From Actinomycetospora callitridis (GTDB lineage: Bacteria > Actinomycetota > Actinomycetes > Mycobacteriales > Pseudonocardiaceae): a DNA stretch of 64,000 nt. Location: positions 310,001 to 374,000 of the forward strand of contig NZ_JAQZAK010000002.1 in NCBI RefSeq assembly GCF_028737265.1, given 5' to 3'. Within the stretch, counting starts at the first letter, position 1. Every line of letters starts with the position of its first letter. Below are positions 43,884-53,280 of the stretch, one piece after another. The position numbers and the translations under genes are program-made. The notes under the pieces are model-generated. The model saw only the letters and a program-made list of their open reading frames with translations. It did no database searches and was not told the DNA's origin.

Positions 43884-45317
43884 TCAGACGACGGCGGCGG
43901 ATCGTCCGCCGGGTCTGGGTTGTCGGTCGGGGTCGATCCAGGGTGGCGGGGTGAACCACGGGAGGCCGTCGATCATGTCGATTCGCCAGTGCCCGTGGTG
44001 GATCACTTGGTGGTGGTGTCGGCAGAGCAGGGTGAGGTTGTCGAGGGAGGTCGGTCCGCCGTTGCCCCAGTGGTCGATGTGGTGGGCGTGGCAGCGGCGG
44101 GGTCGGCGGGTGCAGCCGGGGAAGGCGCAGCCGCCGTCGCGGAAGTTCAGCGCCCGGCGCATCGCGTCGGGGATCAGCCGGGAGCGGCGCCCGATGTCCA
44201 GCGGCTCGGACTTGGAGCCCAGGACGAGGGGGACGATGTCGGCGTCGCAGGCCCAGCGGCGGACGGTGGCCGGGTCGGCCAGGGCGCCGGAGTCCAGCGT
44301 GCCGTGCCCGGTCGCGAGCTGGAGCCAGCGGTGGTCCATCGTGATCGTCAGCAGCGCCCGCCCGGGCCCGCGGGCGGTCTCTGCTGCGGGCGCGGCGGGT
44401 TCGGGGCGGCGGGGTTCGGGGATCAACGCGTCCTCGAGCGGCGCGCCGTCGCCGGCGTCAACGGCATCGGTCTCGTCGGCACCAGCCGTGTCGTTGGCTC
44501 CCGAGTCATCGGCCTCCGGGTCGGTGCCGTGCTCGTGGCCGGGCCCAGGCCCCGGCTCGTCGGCCTCGGCCTCGTTCTGGCGGGTGTCGGTGACCAGCCC
44601 GTTCGGTCCGAGGGCGTCGGCGAACACTTCCTTGAACGCGCAGGCCTGCCGGTTGCCCAACGACCGGTGGTCGTCCGAGCCGGTGGGGGTGGCGAGCACC
44701 TGGATGCCTTCGCGGATCGACTCGGCGTCGACGGCGTCGTGGATCCGGATCCGCATCTCCAGGGTGCCGTCCCGGTCCGAGGTCATCTTCAGGTCGTCGA
44801 ACAGGTCGGCGTCCTCGTCCGGCGCCGCCCCGTCGGGGTCCAGCTTGGCCAGCAGCGCCTCGGCGAGCCGGCGCAGCGTCGCCGGCGGGAACAGGGTCGC
44901 CTTCTCCGCCAGGTAGGCATCCGCGGCCGGGACCTCGGCGGGGTCGACGTGCTCCATCCTGTCGATCTTGGTCATGGTGCGGCGGATGATCGCCACGTGC
45001 TCCGGGGAGATTTCCCCCGAGGCCAGCACCGTCGCGGTGCACGGCAACCGCGGCGGCAGCGGCTGGCCCTGCAGCGTCATCCGCGGAGCGAGGTCCTCGG
45101 CCTCGGCGACCAGCCGCCCGGCCTTCGACGGGTCCAACCGCCAGTTCTCCTGCAGCAACCGCTCGGTGCTGCGGTCCCCCGTCACCGCCGCGAGCCCGAG
45201 CCGATCCATCTCCGCGATCCGCTCCAGGCGCCGGTAGTAGGCCTGGTTGCCCGCGATCTCCTCGGCGCGGGCAGCCGCGAGCGCCTCGCGCTCCACGACA
45301 CCCACGCCTTCGCTCAT
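43884..45317 (-). CDS. DUF222 and HNH endonuclease protein (13E12 repeat family)
   Basis: 477 residues. The N-terminal DUF222 domain includes RIAEMDRLGLAAVTG, ENWRLDPSKAGRLV and VLASGEISPEHVAIIRRTM; an acidic linker follows at about 255-320. The C-terminal HNH nuclease keeps CAFPGC, CHAHHIDHW, NLTLLCRHHHQVIH, with Cys and His for zinc and metal. This family is multicopy in mycobacteria and relatives, where it behaves as a dispersed repeat; function is unproven. Start ATG 45317 is placed by the -10 box TAGAAT 7 nt upstream (leaderless). The gene abuts a membrane-protein gene that has lost its 3' end, consistent with insertion. Confidence 0.92.
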   Translation of the reverse strand: MSEGVGVVEREALAAARAEEIAGNQAYYRRLERIAEMDRLGLAAVTGDRSTERLLQENWRLDPSKAGRLVAEAEDLAPRMTLQGQPLPPRLPCTATVLASGEISPEHVAIIRRTMTKIDRMEHVDPAEVPAADAYLAEKATLFPPATLRRLAEALLAKLDPDGAAPDEDADLFDDLKMTSDRDGTLEMRIRIHDAVDAESIREGIQVLATPTGSDDHRSLGNRQACAFKEVFADALGPNGLVTDTRQNEAEADEPGPGPGHEHGTDPEADDSGANDTAGADETDAVDAGDGAPLEDALIPEPRRPEPAAPAAETARGPGRALLTITMDHRWLQLATGHGTLDSGALADPATVRRWACDADIVPLVLGSKSEPLDIGRRSRLIPDAMRRALNFRDGGCAFPGCTRRPRRCHAHHIDHWGNGGPTSLDNLTLLCRHHHQVIHHGHWRIDMIDGLPWFTPPPWIDPDRQPRPGGRSAAVV

Positions 45318-45324
45318 GTGTTCG

Positions 45325-45330
45325 ATTCTA
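45325..45330 (-). promoter_or_regulatory. Leaderless-type -10 box of the HNH gene
   Basis: TAGAAT on the minus strand, 7 nt before ATG 45317, embedded in the palindrome TTCTAGAA with flanking GTTC/GAAC. The palindrome could bind a repressor across the -10. Confidence 0.55.
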
Positions 45331-45539
45331 GAACCGACCCCCGACAGCCACGGCCGGTTCGAGGAATCCCGCCGCCACCTCGTCGACTCCTCGAGGTCGG
45401 CGGCTCGACCTGCCGCCCGCGCAGCAACCACGGCCGCGGAGGCCCCACCGATGGCGGCGCTCGCCCTGTCGCTCCTCGACATCAGCGCCGTCGACCGCAC
45501 CGGTCGGGTCGGAACGATCAGGTCATCCGCCGGCGCCTC

Positions 45540-45545
45540 TAGGAT
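45540..45545 (+). promoter_or_regulatory. Leaderless-type -10 box of the DUF4190 gene
   Basis: TAGGAT, 7 nt before GTG 45553. An in-frame ATG at 45544 overlaps this hexamer and so is unlikely to be transcribed, which decides the start. Confidence 0.5.
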
Positions 45546-45552
45546 GCCGAGC

Positions 45553-46203
45553 GTGAGCTCGCCGTGGGAATCGCACCGCGACCGGTCGTCCGAGCCCGGC
45601 AACGGGCCGTCCTCCGGGTCGGGGTCGCAGGACGGCCCGATGCCGTACTCCCCACCGACGCCGTACCCGGAGCCCTCGGCGCCCGACTCGCTCGGGCTGG
45701 CGCCCTACAGCGACCCGTATCAGTCGGACCCGTACTCCTCCGGCTCCGAGCCGTACTCCTCGAGCGCCTACGGCCCCAGCCCGTACGGGCCGCCCACGCC
45801 GTACCCCTCCGGCAACCAGGGCCAGGCGCCCTACGGCCAGGCTCCCTACGGTCAGGGCCAGTTCGGACAGGGCCAGTACAACCAGTACGGCCAGAGCCAG
45901 TACGGCCAGAACCAGTACGCCCAGCCCTACGGCGCCGGCCCCTACGCCCAGGCCTATCCCCCGACCCGGCCGGTGTCGGGGCTCGCGATCGCGGCGCTGG
46001 TCTGCGGCATCGTCGGCTTCTTCACCGCCGGCCTCGCCTCCATCCCGGCCGTCATCTGCGGGCACATGGCCTGGCGCGAGACGAGCAGCGGCACCCACTC
46101 CGGCCACGGGATGGCGATCGCGGGGCTCGCCCTGGGCTACCTGCAGATCCTCGGCTGGGCCCTGTTCTGGCTGATCCTCATCGGCAGCGTCGCCACCGTC
46201 TGA
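45553..46203 (+). CDS. DUF4190 membrane protein with Tyr/Gln/Pro-rich N-terminus
   Basis: 216 residues. Residues 1-135 are low complexity, first SSPY/DPYSS-type, then GQAPYGQ, QYGQSQYGQNQYAQ repeats. The rest is DUF4190: two helices (LAIAALVCGIVGFFTAGLA and LGYLQILGWALFWLILIGS) around a loop with CGHMAWRE. Function unknown; such proteins are common single-copy membrane proteins of actinobacteria. Together with the RDD protein at 6425 it gives two unrelated membrane domains with the same kind of aromatic/Gln tract. Confidence 0.85.
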   Translation: MSSPWESHRDRSSEPGNGPSSGSGSQDGPMPYSPPTPYPEPSAPDSLGLAPYSDPYQSDPYSSGSEPYSSSAYGPSPYGPPTPYPSGNQGQAPYGQAPYGQGQFGQGQYNQYGQSQYGQNQYAQPYGAGPYAQAYPPTRPVSGLAIAALVCGIVGFFTAGLASIPAVICGHMAWRETSSGTHSGHGMAIAGLALGYLQILGWALFWLILIGSVATV

Positions 46204-46215
46204 ACCGGCCGACCC

Positions 46216-46800
46216 GTGCTCTTCGCCCTGCGCTTCGCCGAGCCGATCGCGCGCGGCGAGGTGGACCTGACGTTCCGGCGCTGGAAGCGCGCGCAGGTCC
46301 GGCCCGGACGGCCGTACCGCACGCCGGTCGGCCGGCTCCAGGTCGACGAGGTCGACGTCGTGTCGCCCGGCGACCTGGTCGACGCCGACGCCCGGCGCGC
46401 CGGGTTCGACTCGGTCGAGGCGATGCTGGCCGAGGCCGACAAGCACGCCGCGCCGGACGCCGAGCTCTACCGCGTCCGCTTCCACAAGCTCGACGAGCCC
46501 GACCCGCGCTCGGAACTCGCGGCGAGCGTGCCCGACGCCGACGACCTCGCCGCGGTCCGCCGCCGCCTCGACGCCATGGACGCCCGCAGCAGTCACGGGC
46601 CGTGGGCCTGGGCGACGCTCGCGGCGATCGCCGAGCGCCCCGCCGTGCGCGCCCCCGACCTCGCGGCGTCCTTCGGTCGCGAGACCGCGCCGTTCAAGGC
46701 CGACGTCCGGCGGCTCAAGGCGCTCGGTCTGACGCACTCGCTCCCGGTCGGCTACGAGCTGTCCCCGCGCGGGCGGGCCGTGCTCGATTACCGCAGCTAA
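46216..46800 (+). CDS. ASCH/PUA-like domain protein with C-terminal winged helix
   Basis: 194 residues. The first 100 have the ASCH-like pattern (FAEPIARGEVDLTFRRWKR, YRTPVGRLQVDEVDVVSPGDL, LYRVRFHKL), small barrels that bind RNA or modified nucleotides. Residues 120-194 look like a winged helix (RAPDLAASFGRETAPFKADVRRLKALGL, then YELSPRGRAVLDY). The combination suggests a nucleic-acid-binding protein. The name is inferred from motif recall. Start GTG 46216, 12 bp after the DUF4190 stop, so probably the same transcript. Its TAA overlaps the TAG of the convergent gene. Confidence 0.65.
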   Translation: MLFALRFAEPIARGEVDLTFRRWKRAQVRPGRPYRTPVGRLQVDEVDVVSPGDLVDADARRAGFDSVEAMLAEADKHAAPDAELYRVRFHKLDEPDPRSELAASVPDADDLAAVRRRLDAMDARSSHGPWAWATLAAIAERPAVRAPDLAASFGRETAPFKADVRRLKALGLTHSLPVGYELSPRGRAVLDYRS

Positions 46801-47996
46801 CGCGCCCACGCCGGGTGCACCGTGCGCACGACGGCGATGCCGTCGAGGTCGGTGCCCGGCCGGCACGGCACCACGGCACCGGCGGGTGACGACGACGAGA
46901 TCTCGTCGCCCACCGACCGCCGGGTGACCCCGTCCGAGGCCCACGTCGCCACGGCCGGCGGGGCAGCGTCGAGAGAGCGCAGATCGACCACCGGGTCCCG
47001 CGGGCTGGCGGCGAGCACCGCGGCCTCGAGCGACCCGCCCGGCGCGGCGGGCAGGCGCTGGACCTTGGACGTGCGCGACACACCGAACAGCCGCCGGCGC
47101 AACGCGCGCGTCCTCCCCTCGCCCGCCGAGAGCACCAGCGGGCGGTAGGCGTCGCCGAGGCGTGCGCGCAGGTGGGAGCCCGCGCTCGGTGGGTCCTCGC
47201 GGGCGACGACGTGGTCGGCCTGCGCCCAGAGGACCACCCGCCCGTCCGGGCCCGCCGCGTCGAGGGCCTCGAGCACGCCCTCGGCCATGAGCCGCTCGGC
47301 CACGGCGTCCGCGCCCTCGGGAGGCGCGGCGGCGAGCTCCGCGGCGCGGGCGAGGAACCCGGCGTGCCGCACTGCCTCGGCGTTCTGCTCGGGCGAGGTG
47401 GCGGCGACGAGCGCCGGCACATCCTGGTCGAGCCGCGCCCGCACCCGGTCCACCGCGGCGCGCGCGGTGTCGTCGGCGTGCCCGAGAGCGAGGTCGGCGA
47501 GGGCGTCGGCGACGGTCGCGAGCAGGTCCGGGTCCACGGTCCGCAGGAAGGTGCCGACGACGCGGACGGCTTTCGCCGGCCGGCGGGGGTCGACGCCGAC
47601 GACCCGGACGTGCGCCCCCGACAGTCCGCGCACGAGCTCGAGCACCTCGCGGGTGTTCCAGCTCCAGGAGCCGAGCGACTCGAGCGCCTCGCCGGCCGAC
47701 CCCGTCCCTTCCCGGAGGTGGTCGTCGAGCACCGTGGTGCCTGCGTCGCTCGCCTGCAGCGCGAGGGTGCGGACGCCGGCGTCGCGCACGAGCCCCTCGA
47801 TCAGCCGGTGGGCGAGCTGTGCCAGCTCACGGGTGCCGACCACCGCGGGGCCGAGCGCGAGGACCCGCGCGTCGGCGGCGGCGGCGATCCAGGCCGCGAC
47901 GCCGTCCTCGACGGCCGCGCCGTCCTCCAGGTCGTCCGGCACCGCGATCGGTCGCGCGTGCGCGGCGAGCCACTGCGTCACCTCGGTGTCGGTCAC
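46797..47996 (-). CDS. Erythromycin-esterase family protein, catalytically dead
   Basis: 399 residues across the Ere fold. Typical members read LGExxHGTREF...LExD and WAHNxHV; here the same places read LGPAVVGTREL, TLALQAS and LWAQADHV. The catalytic Glu, His, the second Glu and the later His are all replaced, while fold-defining stretches (VRVVGVDPRRP, HLRARLGDAYRPLVLSAGEG) persist. It should not hydrolyse macrolide lactones and may bind a ligand or be a structural paralog. Start GTG 47996 with AGGGTG upstream; GTG 48005 is possible. Compare the intact relative at 54804. Confidence 0.8.
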   Translation of the reverse strand: MTDTEVTQWLAAHARPIAVPDDLEDGAAVEDGVAAWIAAAADARVLALGPAVVGTRELAQLAHRLIEGLVRDAGVRTLALQASDAGTTVLDDHLREGTGSAGEALESLGSWSWNTREVLELVRGLSGAHVRVVGVDPRRPAKAVRVVGTFLRTVDPDLLATVADALADLALGHADDTARAAVDRVRARLDQDVPALVAATSPEQNAEAVRHAGFLARAAELAAAPPEGADAVAERLMAEGVLEALDAAGPDGRVVLWAQADHVVAREDPPSAGSHLRARLGDAYRPLVLSAGEGRTRALRRRLFGVSRTSKVQRLPAAPGGSLEAAVLAASPRDPVVDLRSLDAAPPAVATWASDGVTRRSVGDEISSSSPAGAVVPCRPGTDLDGIAVVRTVHPAWAR

Positions 47997-48232
47997 GGCG
48001 TGCACCCTGGCAGGCACCCCGTCGCGCCGACAGCGGGAGGGCCGCAGCCACCTCGCCGAACTCTCGGTGAGCCACACCGCGGCACGACCCACCTCGCAAT
48101 CTCTCGGCAGTCTCATCAGCGCACCCCCGCACTGGTGACACTCCCGAGAGATCGAACTGGAGAGGTCCGTGGACCCGTCGGCGTTCCGGGGAAGGGGTCG
48201 ACACGGCCCGGCCGGCGACGCAGGGTGCAGGG

Positions 48233-49432
48233 GTGACGACCACGGACAGCCCGCCCGACGCCGCAGCGTTGGCCACGCGGGTCGAGGAGTTCCTCGCCGC
48301 CCACGACCCGTCGACCACCGAGCCCGGCGAGTTCCTGCGCGCACGCTTCGCCGCCGGCCTCGCGTGGGTGCACTACCCGGCGGGGCTGGGCGGTCTCGGC
48401 GCCGAGAACGGCATGCAGGCCGCCGTCGACGCCGCGTTCGCCGCGTCCGGGTCACCCGAGAACCGGCCGCGCCTCAACGTCATCGGCCTGGGCATGGCCG
48501 CGCCGACGATCCTGCGCTTCGGCGACGACGCCCAGAAGCAGCGCTGGCTCCCGTCGCTCTGGACGGGCGAGGACATCTGGTGCCAGCTCTTCAGCGAGCC
48601 CGGCGCGGGCTCGGACCTCGCGGGCGTCGGCACCAGCGCGGTGTGGGACGGCGACGCCTGGGTGCTCAACGGGCAGAAGGTGTGGACCTCGATGGCCCAC
48701 CACGCCCGCTGGGGCATCCTGCTCGCCCGCACCGACCCCAAAGCGGTCAAGCACCGGGGCCTGTCCTACTTCGTGGTCGACATGGCCGCGCCCGGGGTGG
48801 AGGTCCGCGGGCTGCGGCAGATCACCGGCGAGGCCGAGTTCAACGAGGTCTTCCTGACCGACGTCCGCATCCCCGACGACCAGCGCCTCGGCGAGGTCGG
48901 GCAGGGCTGGGCCGTCGCGCAGTACACGCTGATGAACGAGCGCGTCGCGATCGGCGGCGGCACGCTGCCGCGCGAGAGCGGCGCGGTCGGGTCCCTGGCC
49001 GCGCGGTGGCGCGAGCACCCCGAGGCGCACACCCCCGGCCTGCACGACCGGATGCTGCGGCTGTGGGTCGAGACCGAGGCCGCCCGCCTCACCGCGGAGC
49101 GCCTCGGCCAGCAGCAGGCCGCGGGTCAGCCGGGTCCCGAGGGCTCCGGTGTCAAGATCACCTACGCCCGTCTGAACCAGGAGTGCTCGAGCCTGGAGCT
49201 CGAGCTGCGCGGCGAGGACGCCCTGCGCTACGCCGACTACACCGAGCGCCGCCCCGAGGTCGAGGACTACGCCTCCCGCGACGCCGGCTGGCGCTACCTG
49301 CGCTTCCGCGCCAACTCCATCGAGGGCGGCACGTCGGAGATCCTGCGCAACGTCATCGCCGAGCGAGTGCTCGGCCTGCCCGCCGAGGCCCGTGCCGACA
49401 AGGACGTCCCGTGGAAGGACCTGCCGCGATGA
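48233..49432 (+). CDS. Acyl-CoA dehydrogenase, FadE type (first of a pair)
   Basis: 399 residues. FAD-dependent alpha,beta-desaturation of an acyl-CoA thioester. Signatures: LFSEPGAGSDLAGVGT for FAD/substrate, WVLNGQKVWTS, and the C-terminal NSIEGGTSEILRNVIAERVLGLP. The residues are those of canonical large-subunit proteins. The next gene overlaps by ATGA and encodes a second, more divergent FadE, the layout of actinobacterial heteromeric FadE complexes used for steroid side chains or branched acyl-CoAs. Start GTG 48233. Confidence 0.93.
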   Translation: MTTTDSPPDAAALATRVEEFLAAHDPSTTEPGEFLRARFAAGLAWVHYPAGLGGLGAENGMQAAVDAAFAASGSPENRPRLNVIGLGMAAPTILRFGDDAQKQRWLPSLWTGEDIWCQLFSEPGAGSDLAGVGTSAVWDGDAWVLNGQKVWTSMAHHARWGILLARTDPKAVKHRGLSYFVVDMAAPGVEVRGLRQITGEAEFNEVFLTDVRIPDDQRLGEVGQGWAVAQYTLMNERVAIGGGTLPRESGAVGSLAARWREHPEAHTPGLHDRMLRLWVETEAARLTAERLGQQQAAGQPGPEGSGVKITYARLNQECSSLELELRGEDALRYADYTERRPEVEDYASRDAGWRYLRFRANSIEGGTSEILRNVIAERVLGLPAEARADKDVPWKDLPR

Positions 49433-50529
49433 GCGCTCCCCGTACGCCCGTCACCGGAGATCTCCTCTACTCCGACATCGAGGACGACCTGCGCGCGAGC
49501 GTCCGCGCGCTGGTCGACAAGCAGGCGCCGTGGGACGCCGTGCTCGCCCGGACGGACACCGACGAGCCGGTCGACACCGACCTCTGGAAGCGACTCACGC
49601 AGGAGATCGGCGTGGCGGGCCTGCCCGTGCCCGAGGAGCGCGGCGGCGCGGGCGCCTCGTGGCGCGAGGTCGCCGTCGTCGCCGAGGAGCTGGGCCGCGC
49701 CGTGGCGCCCGTCCCGTTCCTCGGCACCGCGGTCGCGACGGCCCTGCTGCTCGGGACCGCGGAGGACGAGCTCCTCGCCGCCGTCGCCGCCGGCGAGCGC
49801 ACCGCCGCCCTGGCCGTCGGGGCCACGCGCGGGGCGGGACGTCCGGTGCCGGTGACCGTCGAGCGCCAGGGAGCCGGCGACCTCCTGCAGGGCACGATCA
49901 CCGCCGTCATCGACGCGGTGACCGCGGACGTGCTGCTCGTGCCGGTCTCGGAGGGCCTCGCGATCATGGAGGCCGACGGGGACGGGGTGACGCGCACGAC
50001 CGCCGAGTCGCTCGACATGACCCGCCGCCTCACCGACGTGACGTTCGACGGGGCGCCGGCGCGGATCGTCGCGGGTGCCGACGTCGATCGCGCGCTCCGG
50101 ATCGGGGCCGCGGTCCTCGCCTCCGAGCAGCTCGGGCTCGCGGAGCGCTGCCTCGCCGACACCGTCGCCCACCTGCGCGATCGGCACCAGTTCGGCCGGC
50201 AGCTGGCGTCGTACCAGGCCCTCAAGCACCGTCTCGCCGACCTCTGGGTGGCGATCACCCAGGCGCGCGCCACGGCCCGCTACGCCGCCCGGTGTGCCGC
50301 CGACGACTCCCCCGACCTCCCGATCGCGGCCGCCGTCGCCGCGGCGCACTGCTCCGAGGTGGCCCTGCTCGCCGCCGAGGAGGGCCTGCAGCTCCACGGC
50401 GGCATCGGGTTCACCTGGGAGCACCCGGCGCACCTGTTCCTCAAGCGCGCCCGCGCCGACGCCCTGCTCCTGGGCTCGGCGGACCACCACCGGTCGGTGC
50501 TGGCCGACCTGTGCGCGCTGCCCGCGTGA
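49429..50529 (+). CDS. Acyl-CoA dehydrogenase, FadE type (second of a pair)
   Basis: 366 residues. The ACAD fold is clear from VAGLPVPEERGGAGASW, the C-terminal DRHQFGRQLASYQALKHRLADLW and LQLHGGIGFTWEHPAHLFLKR. The middle beta-domain is reduced and lacks the usual SEPxAGSD motif seen in the partner. In heterotetrameric FadE enzymes such a split between two chains is usual. Start ATG 49429 overlapping the first subunit stop gives coupled 1:1 translation. Substrate not determinable. Confidence 0.92.
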   Translation: MSAPRTPVTGDLLYSDIEDDLRASVRALVDKQAPWDAVLARTDTDEPVDTDLWKRLTQEIGVAGLPVPEERGGAGASWREVAVVAEELGRAVAPVPFLGTAVATALLLGTAEDELLAAVAAGERTAALAVGATRGAGRPVPVTVERQGAGDLLQGTITAVIDAVTADVLLVPVSEGLAIMEADGDGVTRTTAESLDMTRRLTDVTFDGAPARIVAGADVDRALRIGAAVLASEQLGLAERCLADTVAHLRDRHQFGRQLASYQALKHRLADLWVAITQARATARYAARCAADDSPDLPIAAAVAAAHCSEVALLAAEEGLQLHGGIGFTWEHPAHLFLKRARADALLLGSADHHRSVLADLCALPA

Positions 50530-50536
50530 GCTCAGG

Positions 50537-50887
50537 TCACGGCTCGACCATCCCCTCGGCGGCGAGCTCCGAGAGGTAGACCCACACCACGTCCGCGGAG
50601 ACGTCCGTCGCCGCGACCACCGCCTCGCGGACCGCGGTCGCGAGGGCCTTCGTCGTGGCCTCCTCGCCGCCGGCGGGCAGGTGCCCGCGCACGAACACCG
50701 ACCCCACCGGTGCCGTGCGGCCCCCGACGAAGTGGTCGCGACCCTGCAGGTCCTCGATGATCACCTGGACCGAGGACGAGGATCCGCCCGTCAGCCGGGT
50801 GTGCGTGTCGGTCAGCTGCTCGGCGAGCCGCGCTCGCCGTCCCGGTCCCAGCGTCTCGGTGCGCGCACGCACGAGGTAGGTCGGCAC
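50537..50887 (-). CDS. Tautomerase superfamily protein
   Basis: 116 residues starting MPTYLVRARTETL, so the catalytic N-terminal Pro is exposed after Met removal. The beta-alpha-beta pattern occurs twice (SSSVQVIIEDL, then VFVRGHLPAG with a helix), like cis-CaaD/MSAD-type long tautomerases rather than the 62-residue 4-OT. Enol-keto isomerisation or dehalogenation of an aromatic breakdown product is expected. It converges with the acyl-CoA dehydrogenase pair and does not share an operon with it. Confidence 0.82.
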   Translation of the reverse strand: MPTYLVRARTETLGPGRRARLAEQLTDTHTRLTGGSSSSVQVIIEDLQGRDHFVGGRTAPVGSVFVRGHLPAGGEEATTKALATAVREAVVAATDVSADVVWVYLSELAAEGMVEP

Positions 50888-51051
50888 GTCGGGCTCCCTC
50901 TGATCGTCGGTGACGCGACGAAGCCTTGCCCGAGACCGGCCCCTCGTCCAGTCCCGGCTTCATCCGGATTTCACCTGCGGGCGCCCGGGCCTCGGTCGCG
51001 ACCGGCGCGCTGTCCCTCGTGCTCGCGCCCGGCGGACGGCAGACTCGCCCC

Positions 51052-53280
51052 ATGGCCGGACGGCGGGGCTTGCGATGGCTCCTGCGCCACGACCCGGGGC
51101 TCGCCGCCAGCCGGCGCGCGGCCCGCGTCGCCGTCGTCGCGACGGTCGCCTTCATGGTGACCCGCTACGGCCTCGGGAGCCCGACGATCGCGGTCTACGC
51201 GGTGTTCGGCGCGATCGGGTTCGGCGTGCTCTCCCAGGTGGTCGGCACCCCGCGGGAGCGCACGCACACGCTCGTGGCCTGCTTCGTCGCCGGGACGGTG
51301 CTGGTGACGATCGGGACGCTGCTCGCCGGGAGCACGGCGGCCGCGACGATCGGGATGCTGGTGATCGGCGTCGTCATCGCGTTCCTGCCCACCGGCGGGC
51401 CGCGCGCCGCCGGCGTGGCCAGCGGCCTGCAGCTGCTCTACATCCTGCCGTCGTTCCCGCCCTACGCCCCGGAGACGCTGCCCGGGCGCCTGCTCGGGCT
51501 GGCCATCGGGATGGGGCTCCTCGCGATCGCCGACCGCGTCCTCTGGCCGCCCCGGCCGCTCGAGAGCTACGCCTGCCGCGCGGCCGCCGCGGCCCGGGCG
51601 ATCGCGGACCTCGTGGACGCCGCGACCACCGGCGTCGGCGACCTCCCCACCCGCCGCGCCGTCGCGGAGCACGCCGACGGGCGTCTCAAGCTGCTCGCCA
51701 CACCGTGGGAGGAGCGCCCGACCGGCCCGGGCGCCGAGGACCGCGGGCTCGCCCACCTCGGGGCCGCGCTGCGGGCGGTGCGCGGCCGTGTCGAGGCGCT
51801 CATCGCCGGCGACACCGAGAGCGCGGGCGACGCGTCCGCCGAGTGCGTCAACCCCGACGTCCGGGCGCCGCTGGCCGCGACCGCGGCGTCCCTGCGCCGC
51901 ACGTCCGACGCCCTGCTCGGCCACGGTCCGCCGCCGGAGGTCGCGGACGTCGACGCCGCCCGCGCGGCGTACACCGCCCACCGCCTGGCCGCGCTCGCCA
52001 CGATCGCCGACGGCGAGGAGGCCATCTCCCGCGCCCGGGCGGCCGTGGCCGTCGGACAGATCCTGTCGTCGGCCCGGGTCGCCGTGCAGGCCGCGCGCAT
52101 CGTCGTCGACCCGCGGGGACGCCCCCGGACGCCGGCCCCGGGCGACCTCGCGTGGTGGACGACCGCGTCCACCCCGCTCCTGTGGTGGCGGCGGATCCGC
52201 GCCCACCTCTCGCCGCGGTCGGTGTACCTGCAGAACGCGGTGCGCCTCGGTCTCGGGCTCGCGCTGGCCCGGTTCGTGGCGGGCGAGCTCGACCTCTCGC
52301 ACGGGCTGTGGGTCCTGCTGGCGACGCTGACACTGATGCGGACGTCGGTGATGACGACGCGCGCGACCCTGCTCCCCGCCATCGTCGGGACGACGGCGGG
52401 CGCGGTGCTCGCGGCCGGCCTGCTCGCGCTCGTCGGGCAGCAGACCGTGGTCTACGCGGTGCTCTTCCCCGTCCTGTGCGTCGCCGCCGTGGGCGCGGGC
52501 CAGGTGCTCGGGGTGATCGCGGGGCAGGCGTCGTTCACGCTGCTCGTCGCGGTCCTGTTCGCCCAGCTCGCGCCGGCGGGCCCGTCGCTGGCGGGCGCCC
52601 GCCTGCTCGACGTCGTCGTCGGGGCGGTGATCGGGATCGGGGTGGGCGCGGCGGTGTGGCCTGCGGGCGGCCACGGCGAGATGCGCCGGGACGCCGCCCG
52701 GTGCCTGCTCGCGAGCGCGGACCTCATCACCGCGATGGCGGCCTGGCTCTCCGGGGTGGGCGCACGCGACGAGGTCGCGCGGCGCCTCACGTCCGCCGAC
52801 CACCGGATGCTGCTCTTCGAGGCGACGTTCCTGCAGTACCGGGCCGAGCGCCGCGGGCGGAACGAGGACGACGTCGACTGGTTCACGGTGCTCGGCGTGG
52901 TGCACCGGGCCGTCCGGGCGGCGCGCTCCGCGCTCGACGACCCCGCCGAGCCCGACACCGTGTCCCCCTGGCCCGACCTCGTCGAGCAGCTCCACCGCGA
53001 CGCGGGTGTGCTGGCCGACGGGTACCGGGGGGTGGCGCGGGCGCTGCAGGCGGACCGCGACCCGGCCACCGATCCGGCCGCCCTCCTCGGGCTGCCGTCG
53101 GACTTCCTCGACCGCGCCCTGGGGGCGATCGCCGAGGCCCCGGGACGGCGCGAGCACCCGCGCGAGGCGCTCTGGCTCGTGTACGCCTGGGGCCGGCTGG
53201 GCTGGCTCGCCGACGACCTCGCCGTCCTCGGCGCGGTCCTCGCGCCCGCGCCGAGCAGGAGACGCGCGCTCGCGGCGTGA
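51052..53280 (+). CDS. FUSC family membrane transporter
   Basis: 742 residues with two clusters of helices, near residues 25-165 and about 395-540, separated and followed by helical cytoplasmic regions: the fusaric-acid resistance/aromatic-acid exporter fold. Examples: VAVVATVAFMVTRYGLGSPTIAVYAVFGAIG-type first hydrophobic block and LWVLLATLTLMRTSVMTTR in the second. It likely exports aromatic or weak acids. ATG 51052 follows a CAGACT -10-like hexamer by 6 nt. Its stop overlaps the metallo-hydrolase start (GTGA), so the two work or are made together. Confidence 0.9.
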   Translation: MAGRRGLRWLLRHDPGLAASRRAARVAVVATVAFMVTRYGLGSPTIAVYAVFGAIGFGVLSQVVGTPRERTHTLVACFVAGTVLVTIGTLLAGSTAAATIGMLVIGVVIAFLPTGGPRAAGVASGLQLLYILPSFPPYAPETLPGRLLGLAIGMGLLAIADRVLWPPRPLESYACRAAAAARAIADLVDAATTGVGDLPTRRAVAEHADGRLKLLATPWEERPTGPGAEDRGLAHLGAALRAVRGRVEALIAGDTESAGDASAECVNPDVRAPLAATAASLRRTSDALLGHGPPPEVADVDAARAAYTAHRLAALATIADGEEAISRARAAVAVGQILSSARVAVQAARIVVDPRGRPRTPAPGDLAWWTTASTPLLWWRRIRAHLSPRSVYLQNAVRLGLGLALARFVAGELDLSHGLWVLLATLTLMRTSVMTTRATLLPAIVGTTAGAVLAAGLLALVGQQTVVYAVLFPVLCVAAVGAGQVLGVIAGQASFTLLVAVLFAQLAPAGPSLAGARLLDVVVGAVIGIGVGAAVWPAGGHGEMRRDAARCLLASADLITAMAAWLSGVGARDEVARRLTSADHRMLLFEATFLQYRAERRGRNEDDVDWFTVLGVVHRAVRAARSALDDPAEPDTVSPWPDLVEQLHRDAGVLADGYRGVARALQADRDPATDPAALLGLPSDFLDRALGAIAEAPGRREHPREALWLVYAWGRLGWLADDLAVLGAVLAPAPSRRRALAA

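Noticed and set aside
45318-45340. GTTCGATTC resembling a tRNA T-loop, and a possible LexA box near the HNH gene
   Set aside because: No cloverleaf can be built around it, and the GTTC/GAAC halves have the wrong order and spacing for the actinobacterial SOS box. It is better explained as a -10 region with a palindrome.
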